This document shows positions 18,900 through 29,828 of a stretch of 64,000 nucleotides of DNA, one piece after another. A program made the translations under genes and the position numbers. Numbering within the stretch: position 1 is the stretch's first letter; the number at the start of each line of letters is the position of its first letter. The notes below the pieces were generated by a model. It was not told the DNA's origin. It ran no database searches and saw only the letters and a program-made list of their open reading frames with translations. Source of the DNA: Symsagittifera roscoffensis (taxonomy: Eukaryota > Xenacoelomorpha > Acoela > Convolutidae); the NCBI RefSeq assembly GCF_963678635.1, contig NC_087071.1, positions 45,865,095 through 45,929,094 of the forward strand, given 5' to 3'.

Positions 18900-19606
18900 G
18901 CCCACCCAGGAGCGCCATAAAAACGTCTATGTAACATTCGCCCAAATATCACACAGCGACGGAGCGTAGAAAAAGTACCTATTAACGACTGGCAGGCGTC
19001 AGTTACCTTAATCCTACTCGTTTTTCACCGTCTCGACCTTGCCAGTTGATTTTCTGGTCTGTTTAGGGCAAAGTAAAAAGTTACCATTTTTAGGCCATCA
19101 GTCAAACGACTTTTGATCAGCTTTCGTTTACATGCAAACACAACCACATAGCTGAGTCTCGGATCCTCAGACTACGTGATTGTCATTAAAAACACGGCTC
19201 GAACAACCTATTTTAACATGTTTTTGTGTGACAGTTCTATATTAAATCCATTGGAGATGGATTGACCCTTTCCTTTTTCTAGCTACTCATGCTCTGAAAT
19301 ATTAAATAATAACGGTGTTAATTAAGATCTATGACATTATAGCAGCTATACAGTCAGTTTATACAGTCCCTTCACATAGACAGTCTCTGGGGGACCAAGC
19401 CTCCGCTCCCGTAATATTCTTGAGATAACACTCTTATCTCTTATTTTTCGTGTCCCGGGAGGGTCCCGTGGTATATTTCTTCCCCCACTGAAGCCTCCTT
19501 CTCCACCAATATCTGTTGACAAGTGTCTTATCGTGCGTTGTTGCCACGATAAGAGGCTTCGTATTTTTTGTCTCTGGTACGACTGTTTTTCACAATATCT
19601 GTCGTT
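18900..19606. repeat. 707-bp direct repeat, copy 2
   Basis: Second copy of 12374-13080. Here it has no adjoining gag or protease sequence. If the repeat were an LTR, this would be the 5' LTR of the minus-strand element. However, neither end has TG/CA termini and the flanks (TTCTGCTTCT on the left of copy 1, GTTCTCTATT on the right of copy 2) give no target duplication. Confidence 0.85.
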
Positions 19607-20889
19607 GTTCTCTATTTCGTCACTTTTTCCGTCAAAAATGGCCGTCTTTTTCTATTTCTCAGAAATGTTCACTCTTCAATCGAAATTTTAAAAATAAAAA
19701 TTCTAGAACATTCTGACCCTCCTTCGCAACCTTTTTCGTTCATAAGGCCTTTAGTCGTTCTTTTTTACGTCGCCGGAAGGTTGTGCTGTGTCATCTGGCA
19801 GAATGGCACACTTAGCTCCTTGTAAGATTAATGCCGGGTCCCTTTGTAACCCTGGTACGGCTGCCGCTGAAGCGGAAGAGCAAAAAAAGAGACAATTATA
19901 AAGATCTTGTAGATGATGGATATCTTTTTCAACCGCTAGCTTTCGAGATTCAGGGCGCGGCCGGCCCCAGCACAGGAATTTTTTTGAGCAAGCTTTGTAA
20001 GAACCTAAGCATATGCACTGAGTAACCCAGAGCAACCAGCTTTTTAAAATAGAAAATCTCCCTGGCAACACAGATTGCGAACGCCTACTCGGAACAATAA
20101 TTGACAAAAAAGTTTAGACAAAAATTTTTATTTTTTAAAAAAATTTTCTCGCGTCGAGTTGCGTGTTCTTATTGAAGAAACGTAACCCGTATCGATTTTA
20201 ATTGAAAAAGACTTCAACACTCGTCATCTTCTTTTATCATTATCACTTCCATATCCAGAGAGTTCCAAGGATTTTGACTGGAATACGTGATGAAGGGACG
20301 CCTGACTGTAACCTCGGTTACTATGATACTTTTGACCTTCTGATTACAAAAATCGTTCCAACCATGAATAAATAGTTTGGCCTTTTTGTCTCACAAACCC
20401 AATTGTCTCAAAAGTTTCATAATATTCCAATAAAGCCATTATTTTCTGATGTCATTGAAATCTACTTGAACGTCTATTTTGCAGATCCATTGAATGCACT
20501 CTTCATTTTTTTCTCGTAAACCACTAATTTTATTGTTCCGAATTTGTAATGTAACCAATGTAATATTGGTGCTCGGGGAGTTTTTTTGACAAACTACGAC
20601 TGTTTGACTAGCGTTTTTTGACACAGTTTTTTATTTAAGCGATTTTAGTCTTCTTATAAATAGTTTCAAACGTATCTAATATGGCGTGGGAGGTAATGAT
20701 AACCACCAAAAAATCCCATTTTTGCTGCCCCATTGACATTTAAAAAAATTTGGAACATCAAGGGCTCCCCCCTGATACGAGCAGTCCTGTTCAAAATCAA
20801 ATGAAGTCAAGGAACTCGTAGAAAAAGCTTTAAATTATTCCGAGACATTAAAATTTTTTATAAGTAGCTAAGAGAAGCAGCACACTGAC
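19607..20889. other. No gene seen
   Basis: AT-rich DNA without a supported coding frame, RNA gene or clear repeat. A 118-codon minus-strand frame at 19751-20107 lacks any recognisable domain and I do not call it. Confidence 0.4.
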
Positions 20890-21370
20890 CAATCAGATCA
20901 AATATAGCTCGCGTTCAACTACGACTATACAATTTTTCTAAGTAGTTTTGTATCATCTGCGCGAAATCGAAAACCCAAAACAAAAACCAAAAAAAGTTTC
21001 GTTATAACAAATCGGATATGGTACACCGTCTGTTCGTCACACTATCTTATTTCCGGCCGTATAGATTCGTGCAACTTCCTACTCTGATACCAATACTAAT
21101 TTCTCATATATTTCCTGGTCTCAATAGATCTAGAACAAACTGTTATTCTTGCGAGGTTAGAGGAGAAAATGAAGCAACTGATTTCAATTTGTTTTGAAAA
21201 TTCCGTGGCTGAAACTTTGAGTAGTGTCAACTATACATTGTATCGTAAGTTTCAGTAATGGATCACGTTTGGTTGTTTATAAACACTTTACATTTCATAA
21301 TAAATACTTGTTTTGAACAGGTTCCAATACTCTACGAGCGGACCTATTGATAGTAGATAAAACTCCAATA
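20890..21370 (-). mobile_element. Solo-LTR relic of the Region-3 element family
   Basis: Read on the minus strand, about 21000-21150 matches the LTR core of the 27700 and 58088 LTRs: GTTGCACGAATCTAT, CGGCCG.AAATAAGATAG, GACG.ACAGACGGTGTACC, and upstream a copy of AGATCTATTGAGAC. Divergence is high and the ends are blurred. No internal retroelement sequence adjoins it, so it looks like an old solo LTR or fragment. Confidence 0.6.
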
Positions 21371-24300
21371 AAGTTTCTAAATACTCAAAATAACAAATAG
21401 CCAGTTTTTATTATTTCTCAACCGGGCTCACAATTAAATCAAAGTTACCAAAAGCAACTTTGAAAAACAATTATCACAAAATTAAAATGATTTCAGACTT
21501 TTTCCAATTATAAATTCATCAACCTGGTTGAAAAAAGGTTCCTGGTTGGCCTCTGTTTGGCAAAAAATCCTATCATACAGAATCACGAATGTAATAGAAG
21601 AAACGTCAATCACACAACTTCTTTCACAAACATTGTGCGTTATGATTTTTTTATTTACAAATAAAATTAAAATTTTAAAAAATCGTCTAAAAATTTAACA
21701 CTTTGTGCGAAAATTTTCGATTTAATTTTTTTTAAATTCTAGGAGCACAATTTGTGCAGTTGAATCTTAAGCTTACGAATTAGAGGCTCTTAAGCTATTT
21801 ACAAAAAAAAACTTAATTTTTGTTATAACACTCACATCGATTTTAATTTCTAAAACAAATATGAAATCAATAGTTTAGCCAATTGGATTGTTTCAACCTG
21901 TAATCTAAACTGAGATAATAAAAATGTTTTTTAATCTATTGCACGGGCGGATGTGGAATTTTCACGAAGGTTTTTTTAAAACCTAAAACAAGCTTTGAAA
22001 ATTTTGTTGACCTTTTTTGAAGTCGGCCAATTGTTTTCCAAGCGCTCCCACAAAAATTTTAAAACTCAATTTTTACATATAAATTTGCACCGCAGAAAAT
22101 TTTTTAAAAACTAGTCAAAATTGCCGTTTTCGGCGCTTTTTGGAAGATTTCGACCAAAAAAGTCTGTTCTTTAAGCGCGCGTTCCACTTCAAAATAGGTA
22201 TTTATTGGCGCGGAAGGCGCCTCTAGAAAACATTTCAGGTTGGACGGCCCAAAATGGGGTGACCAACCAAAGGAGATTCTTTAGTTGGTGATGGGTTCGA
22301 TTCCCTAAAGGAAGGGAGCGTCCGCTAAGACCCCCCCCCCCCTCACCACATAAGTCGTCCGCTCATCTATTGGTTTGTCGTGTTTTAAAGCAAAACTCAA
22401 AAAGGTTAAGCATTACACGAAAAAAAAACACATTAGAGAAACAAAGAAAAAGCACTTGTCATACAAATGTGAATTACAAAAAAATTAATCTTACAATTCG
22501 AGTTATGGAAAGACTGCTGATTATTTTAGTTTTTTGGTGTATGGATTTTGTATGATAAGTGTTTTTTCCATAAATGAAATTTTTACAGAAAGTAGCTTTT
22601 GTTTCGAAATGTGGAATTCATTTTTCAGTTCTTTATTTAAACAAAAAAAGTTCGCCAAACTTATAATGAGACTCTGAACTTAAATGTTTTTCGCGGTGAA
22701 GACAAATCAGTTCGCCGGGCATAGTTTTGATTCCTGGTCGATTTAGAAAAATTTACCGCACATTTCAGTTTATTTCTGAGTTTGATTAATTTGATTCTAA
22801 ACTTATTATTGATTACAGAAAATTTAAACCGAGTTTTTGGCAAGAAGAGACATAAGCGTTTAAACCTAAATTATTGCTTCTGTTTTGCAGATCTATCCAC
22901 TAAAGAAAAAATTGCTATTCCCTCATTTTTGATTTATTTTATGATTATTTTAATTTTTAGCCCAGAAAATTTATAGCTCTCAGATTGATAGCTCAAAATG
23001 TTGTCATGAATGGCTTTTAAATTTCAATTACTTTTTTCAGAGTAAGTAAACTTCAAGCATTTAATTTACTTTTTGCTTTTTTTTCTGATTTCAGTCATTG
23101 TTTTTGAAACAAGAACTTGTGGTTTTCTCGTTCGTTTTAATTTTCTTTTCTGATGTCAAATTGAAATAAAATCTGACGGAAGTGAAGTTTTTTTGGAGTT
23201 TCATTTCTCATCGAACCTTACAAGCCATAAAAGCGCTTTATAGTTTTAAAAATAAGACAAGACTGCATGTATCAGCGCGAAGCCCTGAATGTTCCGACTG
23301 CCTTTTAAGGTTTATGGAGCAGCAGTAATAACATTTGAAAAAGTTAAATGAAAACAAAACGAATTTTTTTTTTCCAAAATTTGAATATTTTTTATGAAAA
23401 TCATCCCCCCACACGCCATTTAAAACAAAAAGAGAGATTTCGTTCCTTGTAACAAATCAGTTATGGCAAATAAGCTTCGTTCAACCAATTTGGAACGATT
23501 TATAAGACGGATTAAATATGTCGCGCGTTAATTGTCCCAAATTGGTCAAAATGCCAATATTTAAACCCCCATAACTTTACGAAAAATGATCACATGTGAA
23601 ATAGTGTTTCAAATTTAAGCTCAGGACAACAATAGCTTTCGAATGATATTTAAAAAATTCCGTCAAAAATGGCTAGTTAAAAAGTCGAAATTTGTCTGAA
23701 GAAAAAACAATTTGAAAAAGAAGGATTGAGAAACGTCTAATTTTTTATAACGGAATGCAAACAGGTAGCTTACTCGGATTGGTCTTGCAGTGAAGATCTG
23801 TACTATTTCAGTACTGCGCCAGCGTCAATTATCTCTGACCGGAGATAAATCAGCAACAAGTCAGTAGTAAAAAACAGCATTGTTGTTGATATAAATCATC
23901 CTTTTAGCAGCAGTGAAACAGAACTGTAACAGCACGGAAAAAGTCGCAAAATAGCAATAAAGAGCAAAAAAAGCTCTGAAAACCTCAAAAACAGCGCTGA
24001 AAATTGCAAACAAAGCACTGAAAGGTTGATTTCAAAACAGTGAAAACAAACAACAACTGACAACTGAGCTTAAAATTCAATTTTGCTTTTAATTTTTGAC
24101 TTTACTCTAATTTATAATCAGATTCAAAACTGGGGTATGGCTCTGTAATCAGCCTCCTTTCTTGTATCTCAGCATCAGCAGTTGTTAACTCACGACAATC
24201 TCATTGATGCAAAAACAACAGCTCTGTAACATACATGATCAAGTACTGCAACGGTTTTTTTCCAGTATAGCTTTAGCATTAAAGCCGAACTTCTAAGCAC

Positions 24301-25164
24301 ATTATAAGTACTTCAATTGTAATCAATGGTGTGCAATGCTGAAAAAATTTTAAAATTTTTCTCATCATGCAAATTATAACCACAAGTAACACAATCCATA
24401 ATTTGAGGAAAAAGTTTTTTTTTGCGCTGTGAATTTTAAGCAGAGTACGCTCATTATGTTCTTCTTTTGTTTTTTCGTTTCCTTTGATTGTCACCAAATT
24501 TCAACATGTTTAAAAACTTGTCGATGGAATACAGCAAAATACACAAAAAAATGTGTGCCTCTCCAGTGGACTCTTGGCCTCGTAATAAAGTTTTTAAAAA
24601 AATTCAATCAATCAGAAGTTTGAAAATGCGGTGCCAGATTGCTTGAAAAAAAGCAAAACTGTTTGAGGAACTTGAAAACAAAGCACTCCAACTAATTGTT
24701 TTTTCAACGCTTATTTGTAATTTGTTTTATTTGCTCAACATTCTTCCATTTGGTTATTACGAGGCACATTGTGCTTTTTTGTGAATTGTAAGTAGATTCC
24801 GGTACTAGGATGCTCCCTTTGTTCTATTTTGTTCTTTCTTGTTCTTTGATCGTTCCGGCAAAATTTTAGTATGTCTAGAGATTTGTCTCTGGAATCCAGG
24901 AACAAGCAGAATTTTAGCTCAAATTTTAGCCTTGTAATTATCTTCCGGCTCTCATCCGGATTCCCATTGGCTTGTAAAAAACAATGTTTCTTACAGAGAG
25001 CCGATTGCTAGATAAAAATTATAGAAAAAATTGTTCATTTTCCATGGTTAGTTGTTACATTACAGTTTACAACATCAGAAAAAATTTTGAATATTCTTCC
25101 CGAAAGTGAGTTTTTGACAAAAACTTTGATAAAAGACGGGAAGATAGCCGATTATACTCTCCGT
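21371..25164. other. AT-rich intergenic DNA
   Basis: No supported genes. Notable items only: a tRNA B-box-like GGTTCGATTCC near 22293-22303 beside a short hairpin (22262-22287), a C-tract near 22329-22341, and two weakly similar segments (about 24425-24620 and 24775-24960) that may be an ancient duplication. Confidence 0.4.
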
Positions 25165-25265
25165 AGGAGCAGTGGTGAAGTGGTTACGTCTCATCCTCTC
25201 TATCAAAAGGTCGGAATATCGAGGCCCACCATGATCCGTGCTCGTTGCTTGAAGGTGAGGCAACA
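25165..25265 (+). repeat. tRNA-derived SINE-like fragment
   Basis: GTGGTGAAGTGGTTACGTCTC resembles a tRNA D-arm/A-box, and about 35 bases later GGTCGGAATATCGAGGCCCACC resembles a degenerate T-arm/B-box. The arms do not fold into a good cloverleaf, so I read it as a tRNA-derived repeat, not a functional tRNA. Confidence 0.35.
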
Positions 25266-27180
25266 TTAACGAGCTTAAAAAAATAACCCAAAAAATAGCG
25301 TGTGGTTTCTAAACAGGGGCACAACAGCGGTTCGCCGTTCTTTTAATTTTGCTAATTCTTTCAATCCTTCTTTTACCTTGGTTTTGGATTTTTTGCATTC
25401 CTCTTGTCAAAAATCAATTGAATGTTTATAAAACAATTTTATTGATGTTGCGCACGATAGAATTGTTTTAAAAATCTGAGGCTTGTTCACGCTTCATAAT
25501 TCTGGAAAAGTTCTGTCATTTTCTGTTCAAAATGCATAATAATTCTGCTAAACTTTTGGATCAAATGGCATGAAAATCTGAGATCGAATTTCATGGCAAT
25601 TGAAATTTGAAGTCAAACGCTATTTTCAGTTAAATTTAGTTTTCTGTATTTTTTCAAATATTTTAAATTTTCATGAACAAATTTAATATTACAGGAGTGC
25701 TTAAAATATAAGTACACTTTCCCATGTTTTTAGCTTTCATATCTTTTTTACCACAGCGTGTTCATCTTCCAGTTTTTCTTAGAATTTTGAGTTTCTTAGA
25801 ATGGATAATCGCCTAATTTGGTGATAATTTTTTGATCAATCAAAATATTTCAAAATTTATAGCCACCACCTACCCCTCTAATTTATTTTTTTGATGTTTT
25901 TAATTACCGGGTTGTATTTGAGAAAACCGTTCAATTGATGTATTTTTGCCTACATTAATCACACTAATTCAAGCTTTTTTATGTATGTCGTAAGCGATAA
26001 ATTTTTCCAGACACTTTGCCACTTTTAAGTCAGGATCCAAATTCCAAGTTTGTGTTTAACACACAAATTACGTATCGCTTTTCCTAGAATTTTGGTTTGA
26101 GACGACGTGTATTTAAAAATTTTAAAACAAGCATGCCGTGTAACATTTCAATTAATTTTATACAGCACGCTGAAGTGCAATGTTGTCTAAAGTTTATTTT
26201 GAAAATCAATGACGAAACAAACCTACTGAATTAACTGATGTAACTCGTGTCTGGAAACTTCTTGTTTTTTTTTCGCGTGAAAACTGCCGTTTAACCGTAG
26301 TTCTCTTTTTCCTTTTTTATGTAGGTTTCATTAAACTGCAACATACTTTTTTGAGAAACTGTTACTGGAAATTGTAGATAAAACTTGTTTAAAACAAACG
26401 TCAATTTGTTCACATTTGCACATTTTTTCTGCGGCTTACAACGTCAAATAACACAAGGAAATTTTTTTCTACACTGAATTCTAGTTGAAATCAAAAAGGA
26501 GAAGTACTAAGGGGTGGAGAAGACGGAAGAAAATCATAAGTATCAGAAATCCAGATCCTTTGAAATTTTTAAATCCAGGTCCCCCTTTGGTACTTTTTCA
26601 AAAATCCAGTTTTGCCTATCGACCCTAAAATTTTTCTAAAAGCGATTTCGGCGCCAATATAGACTAATTTTGAGGGGGGCGCGAACGCCGAAAAAACGCG
26701 ATTTTTTGGTCAACATTTTTTTAAAAAGGCCTAAAAACGCCTTTTTGGACTGTTTTTTCAAATTTTTGCCTGCGGCGCAATAAATTTGGCCAAAACAGGG
26801 TCTAAATTGCGCTTAGGGAGAGCTCAAAAGGTCAATTCGGTCGACCTTAAAAAAAGTTTGACAAAATTTTCGAATTTTTTTAAAAATCCGACCGCCCCCC
26901 CCCCCCCCCCCCCCCCCCGAGAAAATCCTAGATCCGCCCCTGTATATAATAAGCATTTTCTCCATGCTACGGAACTGTACGACAAGCACTTCTTTCTTGT
27001 TACTTTTTTGTGTTTCAATGAATTTTCTCAAATGAAAAACCAACATTTGATTTCGTGATAGGTTGGGATACTGGAAAAGAGCCTATATAGATAGCTTTTT
27101 GCGTTTATTTCGATTAAAATAAATTTACCAAAAATAGATAGATTTATTTAGCTGAAAACTCTTGTAACACTTTTCTATCA
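25266..27180. other. AT-rich intergenic DNA with a 25-nt poly-C
   Basis: No gene seen. A run of 25 C residues is at 26895-26919, followed by CTAGATCCGCCCCTG, a sequence that looks like one terminus of a DNA transposon; I could not find the matching other end. Confidence 0.4.
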
Positions 27181-27221
27181 CCTGGTTACAAACGGATTCC
27201 TTTCGTCTTCAACATTATTTA

Positions 27222-27503
27222 ATGCTACTTTATTCAGGTTACTTGACGGAAAGTGTAACTCAGATGTTTACAAGGTTTATACTAGTTTTGGTACTGTATC
27301 ACGAGGCAATCAGTTTTCATAGATTGTCATGTGAAGCTGTTCCGTCGAGTGCAGTCAGCGCTTTTGATGAGTCACGTTGTGAGGAGATCGACGGTTCAGA
27401 ATCCCCCCACTGTTTCTGCGATGGAGACAATAATATTACCCGTTGCGATGTTATTACTCGAAATGGGTCTCAATATCTCATAACAGACAGACTGGAAGCA
27501 TGA
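27222..27503 (+). CDS. Possible small secreted Cys-containing protein or first exon
   Basis: A 93-codon frame. From the ATG at 27264 the protein begins MFTRFILVLVLYHEAISF, a good signal-peptide candidate, followed by a short ectodomain with five Cys residues (SCEAV, SRCEEI, HCFCDG, TRCDV). No family recognised. It sits about 200 bp upstream of the 5' LTR of the large element, so it may be a host gene whose remainder was displaced, or a chance frame. Confidence 0.35.
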   Translation: MLLYSGYLTESVTQMFTRFILVLVLYHEAISFHRLSCEAVPSSAVSAFDESRCEEIDGSESPHCFCDGDNNITRCDVITRNGSQYLITDRLEA

Positions 27504-27699
27504 AAACAAATTTATCTTATGAGTGAAAAAAAAATGAAATTGGAGGAGCAAGTAACCCACCCGCGCTGACAATTCACTGCTCTGGTTGACAAAAAATGAC
27601 TATCTTTTTTTAAATTGTTATGGCTCGATCGCTAAAATATTGGTTGCCCTGCAGCCAACTCAAAATCAGCTACCCAATGTTTTTTCAATAGGGCCAAAA

Positions 27700-28109
27700 T
27701 GAAACCTGATCTAAACTATATTTTATGATTGGATAAATTAAATGTTTTACCAATGTAAAGTATTTAATATTAACCAATCATGATCCATCTAACTAACAAC
27801 CCACTTATTTGTAAGTGCTGAAGTTACTTGTAATTTCAGCACCAGAGAGATTTGAATTTAACTTAGAAATTAGTTGGACTCTCCCGAGCACTTCAGCAGC
27901 CGCAATAAACCAGTATACCCTAGATCTATTGAGCCTAGCAGAGACTAGTTAAACAACCTGAGACTAGATAGTATAAGAGTAAGATTAGGATCGGTATTAG
28001 ACTAAGAAGTTGCACGAATCTATCCGGCCGAAAATAAGATAGCGTGACAAGCAGACGGTGTACCCTATCCGAAATTACTCTATGAGTTATACCCCCAAGT
28101 CCTAACTCA
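27700..28109 (+). repeat. 5' LTR of the 18.9-kb element
   Basis: A 410-bp repeat starting TGAAACCTGATCTAAAC and ending CCTAACTCA, nearly identical to 46206-46613; the visible differences are a few bases and small indels near the 3' end (GTGACAAGCAG versus GACGAGCAG). TG...CA termini are present. Such high identity points to a recent insertion. The flanks (GGGCCAAAA before, GAAGTTAG after the 3' LTR) do not form a target-site duplication. Confidence 0.9.
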
Positions 28110-28111
28110 TC

Positions 28112-28129
28112 TGGTGCGACCATAAGTCT
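28112..28129 (+). promoter_or_regulatory. Primer-binding site candidate
   Basis: TGGTGCGACCATAAGTC begins two bases after the LTR and starts with TGG, as expected for pairing with the CCA end of a tRNA primer. The tRNA identity cannot be settled here. Confidence 0.55.
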
Positions 28130-29360
28130 CGAACAAGACCTTACTAGATTAGAATTAACCAAAATAGATTAGAAATTAGACAAAAACATTTATAAAATGT
28201 TATACGACAATAATTTAATTGAAATGTCTCTCCGACTCAATAGATCAGAGCCAATATTCCGAACCATAACAGAACTACCCGGAATTGGAAGAAGACCTCG
28301 AACCAAAGACGACATACGACAAAGTAGAAACTTGCCGTATAGTTATATGATAGTTCGGCAAAAGCCAGAACAAACTTTTATATTTCGAATATTACTTGCA
28401 ATGAATTTAGATTTCCATTTGCAAACATAAAACCTTGAAGTTACTCTTCAAAATCATTTCAGGCGCTAAACAAAATTAATATTATACAATAACGATTGAT
28501 AAAAAGATCTAAGATCGTTCTCCTAAAACTCTGCAGTATTATACAAAACATGTTTGAAAAATATTTATTGGAAAATAAAAATAAAAATTAGTAGCATGAC
28601 AATAAATGGTTAGTAATCATAAATCATCCTGTTGTTCCAGCTTCATCACCTAAAACATAACAGCAATCATCAACTCACTAACATCATAAAACACTAAATC
28701 TTTCCTTTACACACATTTAAAATTTTATTAAAACTTAAATTCACTTAATTTTAAAACCAGATCATCAAGGCTTATCCTTGGATCTTAAATCATTTTCTAC
28801 TTAATTAAATTTCAAACTTGATCGTCAAGGCTTATCCTTGGATCAAACAGAACAACTTTGTTCTCCCCCACCCACTTAATTAGTGTCTAACGACCTCAAA
28901 CGTCGATTCACTACCCAACCCTTTCTAAAGACCTAAGACTAATAGAAATTTTTAAACAAAACTAATCATTCAAATTAGGATAAACAGTGAAGAACTTCGG
29001 TTATTCATCCTTCACTTGACCCCCCCTCTTACCAGACCCAGGATAAATCTTAGACTTAGTAAGTTTAAAATAGTATCTAACGAACTACTCGCGTTCTAAT
29101 TATACCTGAACCTTGTGGATCGATTTACTATTCTCCAACCCTTGAACACAATCACTACCCCTAAGTAAGATTAAGTAAGTTAACACCTTAGCTTATACTA
29201 GTCACGAGAAAGTAAAAATCATTCTTCGGAATCGATATACTTTTCTCTCCAACCCTGAACAAAAAGACCCAGGTTAAGCTAACCAAAAAATCGTAAGGAC
29301 TAACAGTTTAAGTAATTAGAATTCACTTAACAACTTTTTGCATCCGTCATCCTAAACCTT
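28130..29360 (+). other. Long leader of the 18.9-kb element
   Basis: About 1.2 kb without a convincing gene between the PBS and the first ORF. The segment TCAAGGCTTATCCTTGGATC is repeated at about 28766 and 28827, and contains the inverted repeat AAGG-CTTAT-CCTT. Recurrent ACCTAAGACT/CTTAGACTTAG-like stretches are present. A 77-codon frame at 28197-28430 is possible but unsupported. Packaging or splicing signals are likely here by analogy. Confidence 0.5.
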
Positions 29361-29828
29361 ATGTCATTTAAAAACCTAGGAAATAAACAAACAATCGTTT
29401 TACACAATTGTGAAATAGATAACAAAAAATACGACCTTGTAATCACACCTCATACACAAACAGTTGGATACATTCGCACAAAACGACAAACACTAAAGAG
29501 AAAAATAATAACTAAACAAAGACAAATAACACGAAAAAGATTTTCAAAAAATCGAAACGCATTTTCAGAATCAGAAACCAACAGTTTAGACGAACTTTAC
29601 AAACTAAAAGAATCAATAGATAAAAATTGCCCACTTCACGATCAATTATATTTTTCTGACTCAGAAACAACTTCAAATTCATCACAAAGAGGAAAAAGAA
29701 GAATAAAAAAGCAGTATAAACACAAACCAGTACATCTATACAATTGGAATCAACCAATTCGACACATTAATAATTACATATTAACAGTCATCGAACGGAA
29801 AAATGAGTTCAACGCACACCCCAGGTGA
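29361..29828 (+). CDS. ORF-A: small basic protein upstream of gag-pol
   Basis: A 155-aa ORF starting at an ATG. It is strongly basic with Lys/Arg-rich stretches (KRQTLKRKIITKQRQITRKR and RGKRRIKKQYKHK) that would suit RNA binding or nuclear localisation. It overlaps the start of gag-pol by 26 bases in another frame, so gag-pol would be reached by leaky scanning, reinitiation or from a different mRNA. No family recognised; it may be an accessory protein or a separately encoded matrix/RNA-binding factor. CCCAGGTGACG at 29819-29829 could be a 5' splice site. Confidence 0.55.
   Translation: MSFKNLGNKQTIVLHNCEIDNKKYDLVITPHTQTVGYIRTKRQTLKRKIITKQRQITRKRFSKNRNAFSESETNSLDELYKLKESIDKNCPLHDQLYFSDSETTSNSSQRGKRRIKKQYKHKPVHLYNWNQPIRHINNYILTVIERKNEFNAHPR

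Noticed and set aside
12374-19606. Calling the 707-bp repeats a pair of LTRs
   Set aside because: No TG/CA termini, no matching flanking duplication, and one copy lies at the gag/protease boundary. Kept only as a repeat of unsettled origin.
19751-20107. 118-codon minus-strand frame
   Set aside because: No recognisable domain, no conservation visible, located in AT-rich DNA next to a repeat edge.
24425-24960. Possible ancient duplication (24425-24620 and 24775-24960)
   Set aside because: Similarity by eye is weak and could be compositional; not listed as a repeat.
26786-27058. Frames encoding a proline or glycine run
   Set aside because: They are translations of the 25-nt C tract, with unremarkable flanks.
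28197-28430. 77-codon frame in the leader of the large element
   Set aside because: No counterpart available in the second copy and no domain; left unannotated as a gene.
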